A stretch of 64,000 bases of DNA from contig JADJPN010000001.1 of assembly GCA_016713235.1 (NCBI GenBank), forward strand, positions 186,001 to 250,000. Direction: 5' to 3'. Below the pieces are notes generated by a model that was given only the letters and a program-made list of their open reading frames with translations, was not told where the DNA came from and did not search any database. The stretch is from Hyphomicrobiales bacterium. Lineage in GTDB: Bacteria > Pseudomonadota > Alphaproteobacteria > Rhizobiales > Xanthobacteraceae. The translations under genes and the position numbers were made by a program. Shown piece by piece: positions 44,178-52,173 of this stretch; within the stretch, counting starts at the first letter, position 1; the number at the start of each line of letters is the position of its first letter.

Positions 44178-45615
44178 CTACTCGCCGAACAGGCTGCCTT
44201 GTTTCGATATTTTCGCGGGCGTGGCCGTTTTTTTAGGCGCTGTTCCAGACACGACCGCGCCGAAACGGCCGTCTTTCAGCTCGATTTCGAGTGTCAGACC
44301 AGGGCTCGCGCTGGCTGCCGATGCCAGCGGATGCCCATCAGACCCGCGCACCAGCGCGAAGCCGCGATCGAGCACGCTTTTGTGGCTGAACGAATTGAGC
44401 AACTGCCCGAGTGAGGTAATGCGTGCCTTACGCATTTCAATATCGCGGCGTGCATGCTGAAGAATCACGTCCCGGGCACGCGCCGCGCGTTCAGACGCGC
44501 CGCGCACACGGTCGCTTTGCCTCGCGATAAGCGATTTCAAACCCGCCGGTGTATGGCGCGCGGCAATGTTCGAGAAATCGACGCGGTGCGCATGCGCGTT
44601 GGCGCGCAGCGCTCGTGGCAACGCCGCCGCGCTGGCGTCGAGCCGCTGCCGCGGCATCGCGAGCAGGTTGTCGAGCGAGGGCACGCCGCGCGCGAGCCCG
44701 CGCAATTCCGTCTTGAGGCGTTCGATCATGCGCGACCAGCACGACACGAGACGCGTGGCACGGTCGCGCGACAACGCGATCAATTCGCTGCGCACCGGCA
44801 CCGCCATTTCGGCGGCAGCGGTCGGCGTCGGTGCGCGGCGGTCGGCGGCGAAATCGATCAGCGTAAAATCGGTTTCATGGCCGACCGCGGAAATCAGCGG
44901 AATGCTGCTCGCAGCCGCGGCGCGCACCACGACTTCGTCGTTGAAGCCCCAGAGATCTTCAAGCGAACCGCCGCCTCTAGCTACGATCAGCACATCCGGG
45001 CGCGGCATGGCGCCGGTTTGGCTCATCGCATTGAAGCCTTCGATCGCGTTCGCGACTTCCGCGCCACTGGTTTCGCCTTGCACGCGCACCGGCCAGACCA
45101 GCACATGACGCGGAAAGCGGTCCGACAACCGATGCAGAATGTCCCGGATCACCGCGCCGGTCGGCGACGTGATCACGCCGATGACGCGCGGCAGGTAAGG
45201 CAGCGGTTTTTTCCGCGCCTCATCGAACAGGCCTTCGGCTGCGAGCTTCTTCCTGCGCTCCTCCAGGAGCGCCATCAGCGCCGACGCCCGCGGGCTCGAG
45301 GGCGTCGATCACGATCTGGTAGCTCGACTTGCCGGGATAGGTCGTGACCTTGCCGGTCGCGATCACCTCCATGCCTTCTTCGGGCTTGAAGCGCATGCGC
45401 GCGAACGCGCCCTTCCATATGATGGCGTCGATCTTGGCGCTGTCGTCTTTCAGGCTGAAATAGACGTGGCCCGAAGAGTGCGGGCCACGATAGCCGGAGA
45501 TCTCGCCGCGCAGCCGCACATAGGGAAACGCCTCTTCCACGGTCCGCTTCAAGGACTGGGAAAGTTCGGAAACGCTGATTTCCGGCAGATTGGTCGGCGC
45601 TGTGGATGCGGGCAT
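44178..45615 (-). pseudogene. xseA: Exodeoxyribonuclease VII large subunit, frameshifted
   Basis: XseA pairs with XseB to degrade single-stranded DNA. From ATG 45615 the first 110 residues hold the OB fold (SELSQSLKRTVEEAF, VRLRGEISGYRGPHSSGHVYFSLKD). After DALEPAGVGA the frame is lost. The catalytic part (LLEERRKKLAAEGLFDEARKK, VIGVITSPTGAVIRDIL, VARGGGSLEDLWGFNDE, SAVGHETDFTLIDF) continues in another frame to 44178. A net loss of two bases (GCGC to GC) near 45278-45282 would explain it, since GALMALLEERR is the family sequence. The gene is divergent from purD. The protein would be about 479 residues. Confidence 0.86.
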
Positions 45616-45686
45616 TCGCGACTCTAACTGGGCATCCCGCCATGATACATCAAGCGGCTTTCCCATGCTCAATCTGGTCGCAGTAA

Positions 45687-46970
45687 ATGAATGTGTTTTT
45701 GATTGGTTCCGGCGGACGCGAACATGCGCTTTCCTGGAAGATCGCTGCGAGCCCGCTCCTGACCAAGCTCTACGCCGCGCCGGGGAATCCCGGGATCGCG
45801 CAGGACGCCGAGATCGTAACGCTCAAGATCGAGGATCATGCGGCGGTAATTTCCTTCTGCAAGGAAAAGAAGATCGATCTCGTCGTGATCGGGCCGGAGG
45901 CACCGCTCACGGCGGGCCTGGCGGACGCGCTGCTCGCTGCCAAGATCAAAGTGTTCGGCCCGCAGAAAATTCCGGCGACGCTGGAAGGTTCGAAATCCTT
46001 CACCAAGCGTCTTTGCGCCGACCATAACATCCCGACCGCCGCCTTCATCGAAACCACGAGCCGCGCTGAAGCGCGCGCGTATATCGAGCAGCATGGCGCG
46101 CCAATCGTGCTGAAAGCCGATGGCCTGCATGCCGGCAAGGGCGTGATTGTCGCGATGGACAAGCAAGAAGCGCTGATGGCAGTCGATCAGGTTTTTGCCA
46201 TGAGCAGTAATGGCAGCGGCGATGCGCCAGTCGTGATCGAAGAGTTTCTGGAAGGCGAGGAAGCGAGCTACTTCTGTTTCGTGCATGGCGAGCAGGTATT
46301 GCCGCTCGCCTCCGCACAAGACCACAAGCGCGTGTTCGACAACGACCAGGGACCGAACACCGGCGGGATGGGTGCCTATTCGCCCGCGCCGGTTTTTACG
46401 AACGAGATCGAGCGCGAAGTGCTCGAGAAGATCGTGCGGCCCACGGCGCGCGCACTTGCGAAGGCCGGCACGCCATATTCCGGCGTGCTCTATATCGGGC
46501 TGATGATCACAAAAGATGGACCGAAGCTGATCGAGTATAACGTGCGCTTCGGCGATCCGGAGTGTCAGGTCCTGATGCCGCGCATGAAGGACGACGTCCT
46601 GACCTTGATGCTCGCCACCGCCAACGGCGAACTCGACAAGTCGAGCGTGCGCTGGCGCGACGAAGTGGCGATCACCGTCGTATTCGCCAACAAGGGCTAT
46701 CCCGGCGCGTATAAAAGCGGTGCGGAAATTCGCGGCATTGAAAAAGCGAATGCAGTCGAAGGCGTCACTGTGTTTCACGCCGGCACCAAAAGCGAAGGCG
46801 GCAAGATCGTTTCCAACGGCGGGCGCGTGTTGAACGTGACCGCGCTCGGGAAAAGCGTCACCGAAGCGCGCGAACGTGCGTATAAGGCAATCGCGTTGAT
46901 CGACTGGCCGGAAGGCTTCTACCGCAGCGATATCGGCTGGCGAGCGATTGCGCGCGAAAAGCAGAAATGA
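45687..46970 (+). CDS. purD: Phosphoribosylamine-glycine ligase
   Basis: The 427-residue ATP-grasp enzyme joins glycine to phosphoribosylamine, the second step of purine synthesis. It begins with the GSGGREHALSWKI motif (residues 7-19) and has LYAAPGNPGIAQDAE, VLKADGLHAGKGV near 141, the GARS signature RFGDPECQVLMPRM near 287 and the C-terminal YRSDIGWRAI. It is complete, divergent from xseA with a 71-base shared region, and followed 27 bases later by a hydrolase gene. Confidence 0.97.
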   Translation: MNVFLIGSGGREHALSWKIAASPLLTKLYAAPGNPGIAQDAEIVTLKIEDHAAVISFCKEKKIDLVVIGPEAPLTAGLADALLAAKIKVFGPQKIPATLEGSKSFTKRLCADHNIPTAAFIETTSRAEARAYIEQHGAPIVLKADGLHAGKGVIVAMDKQEALMAVDQVFAMSSNGSGDAPVVIEEFLEGEEASYFCFVHGEQVLPLASAQDHKRVFDNDQGPNTGGMGAYSPAPVFTNEIEREVLEKIVRPTARALAKAGTPYSGVLYIGLMITKDGPKLIEYNVRFGDPECQVLMPRMKDDVLTLMLATANGELDKSSVRWRDEVAITVVFANKGYPGAYKSGAEIRGIEKANAVEGVTVFHAGTKSEGGKIVSNGGRVLNVTALGKSVTEARERAYKAIALIDWPEGFYRSDIGWRAIAREKQK

Positions 46971-46997
46971 AAGACTTCGCGGCAAGGAGCTTGCCGC

Positions 46998-47900
46998 ATG
47001 AAGGACCTTGCCGACCTCTTCCCCGGATTTGAATCGCATTGGATCGATACGTCAGCGGGCAAGCTGTTCGCACGCTCCGGCGGCGACGGGCCGCCGCTTC
47101 TGATGATCCATGGTTTTCCGCAAACGCATGTCGAGTACCATACGATCGCGCCTGCGCTTGCGAAGAAGTTCAAGCTGATCCTGCCGGACCTGCCGGGCTA
47201 TGGCTGGAGCGAGGTTTCGAAGAGCGACGCAACGCACGCGCCCTATACCAAGCGCGCGATGGCGGTGGCGCTGATCGAACTCATGGAGAAGCTCGGTCAT
47301 GTGCACTTCGATGTGATCGGGCACGACCGCGGCGGACGCGTCGGCTATCGCATGGCGCTCGATCATCCCGGACGCGTCGCGAAACTCGCGGTGCTCGACA
47401 TTATTCCCACGCTCGATATGTGGCGTGGCATGGACGCGCGGCGCTCGATGGTGGTCTATCACTGGCCGTTTCTCGCGCAGCGCGAGCCGCTTCCCGAAAT
47501 GCTGATCTCCAAAGCGCCGATCGAATATCTCGAATGGACGTTAGGAAGCTGGTCGCCGGACGGCCTCAAGAAATTCGATCCGCGAGCGCTCGATCACTAT
47601 CGCGCCTTTTTCGCTGATCCTTCGCGCATTCATGCCTGCTGCGAGGACTACCGCGCCGGACAATCGACCGACGTCAAGTTCGACGAAGAAGACTTCAAAG
47701 CGGGAAAAATGATCACCTGTCCTACGCTTGCGCTCTGGGGCACGCGCGGCATCCCGAACTCCGGCGGCGACCCGCTCGCGATCTGGCGGCAATGGGGCAC
47801 GAAGATCGAAGGCCGCGCCATCGACTGCGGGCATTTTCTACCGGAGGAGAAACCGGCGGAGACTGCGGAAGCGCTTCTGGAATTTTTCACCCGCGCTTAA
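46998..47900 (+). CDS. Alpha/beta hydrolase with fluoroacetate dehalogenase residue set
   Basis: The 300-residue enzyme has the alpha/beta hydrolase fold with an aspartate nucleophile in GHDRGGRVGYR (D110), which marks haloalkane/haloacetate dehalogenases. The residues known in Rhodopseudomonas palustris fluoroacetate dehalogenase are also present: carboxylate-binding R111 and R114, acid D134, and the halide pocket H155, W156 and a tyrosine at 218, with the base histidine at 279 (DCGHFLPEE). The N-terminus (DLADLFPGF) also matches that enzyme. It probably hydrolyses haloacetates to glycolate, though the natural substrate is unknown. It follows purD by 27 bases. Confidence 0.82.
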   Translation: MKDLADLFPGFESHWIDTSAGKLFARSGGDGPPLLMIHGFPQTHVEYHTIAPALAKKFKLILPDLPGYGWSEVSKSDATHAPYTKRAMAVALIELMEKLGHVHFDVIGHDRGGRVGYRMALDHPGRVAKLAVLDIIPTLDMWRGMDARRSMVVYHWPFLAQREPLPEMLISKAPIEYLEWTLGSWSPDGLKKFDPRALDHYRAFFADPSRIHACCEDYRAGQSTDVKFDEEDFKAGKMITCPTLALWGTRGIPNSGGDPLAIWRQWGTKIEGRAIDCGHFLPEEKPAETAEALLEFFTRA

Positions 47901-48004
47901 GAAAGCGCCCGCGCGTTCCGCGCTGCGAAGCGCTTGCGGGGGTGTAAAGCCCAGGCATCCGTGGCTATAATTTGCCAAAGCCAGGAAGAATTTCAGGGCA
48001 GGAA

Positions 48005-49090
48005 ATGACCGAGTTCAATCGCCAGGATGCCTTCTCCGGAACGAAAGATGTCGTGGAGGCGCTTGCCTTCGACGCGGGCCGCCTCGAAGAATATCTGACG
48101 AAGACCGTTCGCGGCTTTGCCGGACCGCTCACCATCAATCAGTTCAAGGGCGGGCAGTCGAACCCGACCTATCAGCTGGTGACGCCGGCGCGCAAATACG
48201 TGCTGCGCCGCAAGCCGCCGGGAAAGCTCCTGCCCTCCGCGCATGCCGTCGACCGCGAATACAAAGTGATGGCAGCGCTGGGCGCGCAAAAATTTCCGGT
48301 GCCCGAAGCCCTCGTCTATTGCGAAGACGAATCGATTACCGGCACCGCTTTCTACGTGATGTCGTTCGAGCAAGGCCGCATCTTCTGGGAACTGCACATG
48401 CCGGATTCGAACCCGGCCGAGCGCACTGCGATCTGGGACGCGCAGAACGCGACCATTGCGCAGCTGCATTCGCTGGAGCCAGAGAAAATCGGTTTGAGCG
48501 ATTACGGCAAAGGCGAAGACTATGTCGCGCGTCAGGTCGCGCGCTGGTCCAAGCAATATGTTGCGTCGAAGACCGACGACATCCCGGAGATGGACAAGCT
48601 GATGCGCTGGCTGCCGGAGCATCTGCCAAAGCAGCAAGCCGTGCGCGTCGTGCACGGCGATTTCCGCCTCGACAACATGATCATCCGCCCCGACAAGAAC
48701 GAAGTCATGGCCGTGATCGACTGGGAGCTGTCGACGCTCGGCGACCCCATGGCGGATTTCACCTATCACATGATGGGCTGGCACATGCCGAGCGCGAAGT
48801 CCGGCACCGGCACGGGTTCGCTGAAGGACCGCGACCTGAAGGCGCTCGGCATTCCGAGCGCGGAGGAATACGCAGCGCTTTACGCAACGCGCACCGGGTT
48901 CGATCCGCGCGGGCGCGATATCGACGTTTACATGGCCTATAATTTCTTCCGCATCGCCGGCATTTTGCAGGGCATTCTGGGCCGGGTGCGCGACGGCACG
49001 GCGGCGAATGCAAATGCCTCGACGATGTCGCGGCAGGTGCAGCCGCTCGCCGCGACGGCATGGCATTTCGCGGAGCGCGCGGGCGCCTGA
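48005..49090 (+). CDS. Phosphotransferase family protein, ACAD10/APH-like
   Basis: The 361-residue protein has the aminoglycoside phosphotransferase/choline kinase fold: nucleotide-binding KYVLRRKPPGKLLPSAHAVDREY near 65, the catalytic loop VVHGDFRLDNMII near 215 and VIDWELSTLGDPMADF near 235. The ACAD10/11-like branch has been linked to acyl-CoA and hydroxy fatty acid metabolism by phosphorylating a hydroxyl group. The true substrate here is unknown. ATG at 48005 has AGGA before it and starts where similarity begins. A longer reading frame from 47972 is less likely. Confidence 0.87.
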   Translation: MTEFNRQDAFSGTKDVVEALAFDAGRLEEYLTKTVRGFAGPLTINQFKGGQSNPTYQLVTPARKYVLRRKPPGKLLPSAHAVDREYKVMAALGAQKFPVPEALVYCEDESITGTAFYVMSFEQGRIFWELHMPDSNPAERTAIWDAQNATIAQLHSLEPEKIGLSDYGKGEDYVARQVARWSKQYVASKTDDIPEMDKLMRWLPEHLPKQQAVRVVHGDFRLDNMIIRPDKNEVMAVIDWELSTLGDPMADFTYHMMGWHMPSAKSGTGTGSLKDRDLKALGIPSAEEYAALYATRTGFDPRGRDIDVYMAYNFFRIAGILQGILGRVRDGTAANANASTMSRQVQPLAATAWHFAERAGA

Positions 49091-49111
49091 GCACCGCGCT
49101 ATAGTCATTGC

Positions 49112-49978
49112 ATGCTGGATTTCTTCAGACGGCTGACCGAAAAGAAACCTTCACGCGTCGCGCTGGCGCTCGGCTCCGGGGGTGCGCGCGGGCTCGCGCA
49201 TATTCCCGTGTTAGAGGCCTTCGACGAACTCGGTATCACACCCTCCGCAATCGCCGGCTGTTCCATGGGTGCGGTGATGGGCGCCGGCTATGCCGCCGGC
49301 ATGAGCGGCAAGGAAATCCGCGCATTCTCGCTCGAGTCTCTTCGCAAACAGGGCGACTTCGCCTGGAGACTCATCACAGTTCAATGGGAAAGCCTGCGCG
49401 AACAGTGGCGCGAAAAGCGTTCGTTCTCCGAGTTCTCGATGCAGGTAGAGGCGACGGGCGTCGCCCAGGAATTTCTGCCCGCGGCGCTGCCGAAAACCTT
49501 CGAGGAATTACGCATCCCGCTCGCTGTCGTCGCCACCGATCTTCACGCACGCCGCGAGGTCGTTTATCGCTCCGGCCTGCTTCGACGCGCGGTGGCCGGA
49601 TCGATGGCGATACCGGGCGTTTTGCGGCCCGTGGAATTCGAAGGCCGTGTCCTGATCGACGGTGGCGCGCTCCATCCGTTGCCCTTCGACTTGTTGCGCA
49701 AGGACGCAGACATCGTGGTCGCGGTCGATATCACCCGGCTCCGCGACGTGCCGAACAGAATTCCCGACCCGGTTCCGTTGCTGTTCCTGGCGGGCGACAT
49801 CATGACCCACTCGATCGTCTCGGAGAAATTGAAGTCGGGCGCGCCAGACATCCTGCTCAGGCCGAACGTAAGCGCCTTCGATTCACTCGACTTCGGGCGC
49901 GCGATGCCGATCCTCAAAGCCGCCGATCCGATCAAGGAAGAGTTGAAACGAAAGCTCGGCGCACTGCTCGGCGCATAG
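49112..49978 (+). CDS. Patatin-like phospholipase
   Basis: The 288-residue protein is a patatin-fold hydrolase with a Ser-Asp dyad. The oxyanion hole is GSGGARG (21-27), the nucleophilic serine is S51 in GCSMG, and the aspartate lies in LIDGGALHPLP near 190. There is no signal peptide, so it acts in the cytoplasm or at the inner membrane, probably as a lysophospholipase or acyl hydrolase like the RssA type. It is 21 bases after the phosphotransferase gene and abuts the convergent tadA stop. Confidence 0.9.
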   Translation: MLDFFRRLTEKKPSRVALALGSGGARGLAHIPVLEAFDELGITPSAIAGCSMGAVMGAGYAAGMSGKEIRAFSLESLRKQGDFAWRLITVQWESLREQWREKRSFSEFSMQVEATGVAQEFLPAALPKTFEELRIPLAVVATDLHARREVVYRSGLLRRAVAGSMAIPGVLRPVEFEGRVLIDGGALHPLPFDLLRKDADIVVAVDITRLRDVPNRIPDPVPLLFLAGDIMTHSIVSEKLKSGAPDILLRPNVSAFDSLDFGRAMPILKAADPIKEELKRKLGALLGA

Positions 49979-50443
49979 TCAGCGCTTCGCCGCGAAGAAC
50001 TCTTTCAGCAGCGTCGACGCTTCAACCCCGCCGATGCCGCCATAGACCTCCGGCTTGTGATGGCAGGTCGGCACATTGAAGAAGCGCACGCCGGACTCCA
50101 CCGCCCCGCCCTTCGGATCGCTTGCGCCAAAATAGAGCCTGCGGATACGCGCGAACGAAATCGCAGCGGCGCACATGGTGCAGGGCTCGAGCGTTACATA
50201 GAGATCACAACCAATCAGCCGCTCGCTCGAAATTTTCCTGGCGGCGGCGCGCAGCGCCAGCACTTCCGCATGTGCAGTCGGGTCGCGGTCGCGCAGCGTA
50301 CGGTTCCCGGCTTTTGCCAGCACCTCGCCATCGCGGGCGATCACGCAGCCGACCGGCACTTCGCCGGCCTCCGCCGCGGCCTTCGCCTCGGCGAGCGCAA
50401 TTCCCATGAAATCCGGTGCGGCCAAACTCGTCTCTCCGCGCAT
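49979..50443 (-). CDS. tadA: tRNA-specific adenosine deaminase
   Basis: The 154-residue zinc deaminase converts A34 to inosine in the tRNA-Arg wobble position. Zinc is held by H58 in HAE (with E60 as the proton shuttle) and by C88 and C91 in EPCTMC. The N-terminal GIALAEAKAAAEAGEVPVGC is typical. It is essential in most bacteria. The gene is divergent from the rluB-like gene 36 bases away and convergent with the patatin gene. Confidence 0.96.
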   Translation of the reverse strand: MRGETSLAAPDFMGIALAEAKAAAEAGEVPVGCVIARDGEVLAKAGNRTLRDRDPTAHAEVLALRAAARKISSERLIGCDLYVTLEPCTMCAAAISFARIRRLYFGASDPKGGAVESGVRFFNVPTCHHKPEVYGGIGGVEASTLLKEFFAAKR

Positions 50444-50479
50444 GCCGTGGTAGCAGGGTGCGAATTCGCACGAAGCATC

Positions 50480-51609
50480 ATGACCCGCAAGACACCCACC
50501 GAAAATTCGTCCGGCGAGCGTATCGCAAAAGTGATCGCACGCGCCGGTCTCGCTTCGCGCCGCGAAGCAGAGGCCTGGATCGAGGCCGGCCGCGTCAAGC
50601 TCAATGGCGAGGTTTTGACGACGCCTGCCGTCACGGTTTCCGCATCCGACCGGATCGAGATCGACGGCGCGCCGCTGCCGACACGCGAGCGCACGCGGCT
50701 GTTTCTCTATTACAAGCCGCGCGGGCTCGTGACCACGAACCCGATCCCGAAGGACGGCCGACGATCTTCCAAAGGCTGCCCAAGGATTTGCCGCGCGTGG
50801 TGAGCGTCGGGCGGCTCGACATCAATTCGGAAGGCTTGCTGCTGCTCACCAACGACGGCGGGCTTTCGCGCATTCTCGAATTGCCCTCGACCGGCTGGCT
50901 GCGCAGCTACCGCGTGCGCGCCAACGGACGCACCGACCAGCAGCGGCTGAACTCGCTGAAGAAAGGCGTAACCGTCGAAGGCGTTTCCTATGGTCCGATC
51001 GAAGCGACGCTGGACAGCGAAAAAGGCGCGAACCAGTGGCTCACGGTCGGCATCCGCGAAGGCAAGAACCGCGAAGTTCGTAGAGTGCTCGAATATATCG
51101 GTCTCAGGGTGAACCGCTTGATCCGGGTTTCGTTCGGGCCGTTCGAGCTTGGCGATTTGCAGGAAGGCGCCGCGGCGGAAGTGCCGATGCGCGACCTGCG
51201 CGAACAGCTTGGCGAAGAACTGGAGAAACTCTCGCGAAGCGACTTCGAAGCGCCGCTGCGCGAAGCAAAACGGCCCGAACGGAAAACGCTTTCCCTGAAA
51301 AAATCCGAACAGAAAAATCTGGAACAAAAGAAGCAACCGCGCGACTTTCGTGGAAAGCGCGAAGGGCGTAGCGACGAAAGAACCGACAAGTTCGAACACG
51401 GCAAGCCACCGCGCGATTTTCGCGGAAAGCGCGAAGGGCGTGGCGATGAAAGAACGGACAAGCTCGAACGCGGCAAGCCGCGTAAGTTCGGTGACAAGAG
51501 CCCTCGCCGCGACTTCGACAAGCCGGGTCCGAAAACGCCGCGCGGCAAGCAGAACGTCCGCCGGGGCAGCAAACGCACGCCATTCCGCGCGCCGAAGGGC
51601 AAACGCTAG
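50480..51609 (+). pseudogene. rluB: RluB/RsuA-family rRNA pseudouridine synthase, frameshifted
   Basis: The family makes pseudouridine in rRNA. From ATG 50480 the S4-like RNA-binding domain is intact (RIAKVIARAGLASRREAEAWI) and reaches FLYYKPRGLVTTN, then the frame is lost. The catalytic domain (VSVGRLDINSEGLLLLTNDG with its Asp, TVGIREGKNREVRRVLEYIGL) lies in another frame running to 51609. A C run of three at 50740-50742 that should be four explains it, restoring TTNPDPEGRPTIF. The last 130 residues are a basic, low-complexity tail with a tandem repeat. A close tandem with tadA and rsmD is usual. RsuA-subfamily assignment is general, and RluB is the best guess. Confidence 0.85.
51337..51480 (+). 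repeat. 72-bp tandem duplication in the pseudouridine synthase tail
   Basis: Two 72-base copies (51337-51408 and 51409-51480) encode 24-residue units that begin PRDFRGKREGR and continue DERTDK. The copies differ at only a few codons, including silent third-base changes. The unit sits in a disordered basic tail and is a whole number of codons. Confidence 0.85.
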
Positions 51610-52173
51610 ATGCGCGTGACCGGCGGCAGCTTCGGCGGGCGCGTGCTGAAAGCGCCCTCCTCCAACAGCATTCGCCCCACCTCCGACAAGCTGCGGCAGG
51701 CGGTGTTCAATATTCTTGCGCATGCCTATGGCAATCCGGCGGATAGCGGACGCGTGCTCGATCTTTTCTCCGGCACCGGCGCGCTCGGAATCGAAGCGCT
51801 CTCGCGCGGCGCGGCCTTCACGCTGTTCGTGGAAGAAGCCGCGGAAGCGCGCGCCCTGATCCGCACGAACGTGGAGACGTTGCAACTTACCGGCGTCACC
51901 AAGATTTTCCGGCGCGATGCCACCAAGCTCGGTCCGCGCGGCGCGTTCGAGCCGTTCACACTCGTCTTTTGCGATCCGCCTTATGGCAAAGGCTTCGCCG
52001 AAAAAGCGCTCGCCTCCGCGCGCGAAGGCGGATGGCTGGCGGATGACGCGCTGCTCGTCGTCGAAGAAGCGGTAGACGCGAAATTTGCGGCGCCGGAAGG
52101 CTTCGAAGTGCTGGAGCGGCGCGAGTACGACGATACGGAGATCGTGTTCCTTCGCCTAGCGCCTGCCGAATAG
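51610..52173 (+). CDS. rsmD: 16S rRNA (guanine-966-N2)-methyltransferase
   Basis: The 187-residue Rossmann methyltransferase modifies G966 of 16S rRNA. The start is MRVTGGSFGGRVLKAP, the SAM-binding motif is VLDLFSGTGALGIEALSRGA near 47-66, and the catalytic motif is FCDPPYGKGFAEKAL near 118. Length is normal. Its ATG follows the stop of the rluB-like gene without a gap, so the two are coupled. Its 3' end overlaps convergent mutL by 18 bases. Confidence 0.96.
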   Translation: MRVTGGSFGGRVLKAPSSNSIRPTSDKLRQAVFNILAHAYGNPADSGRVLDLFSGTGALGIEALSRGAAFTLFVEEAAEARALIRTNVETLQLTGVTKIFRRDATKLGPRGAFEPFTLVFCDPPYGKGFAEKALASAREGGWLADDALLVVEEAVDAKFAAPEGFEVLERREYDDTEIVFLRLAPAE

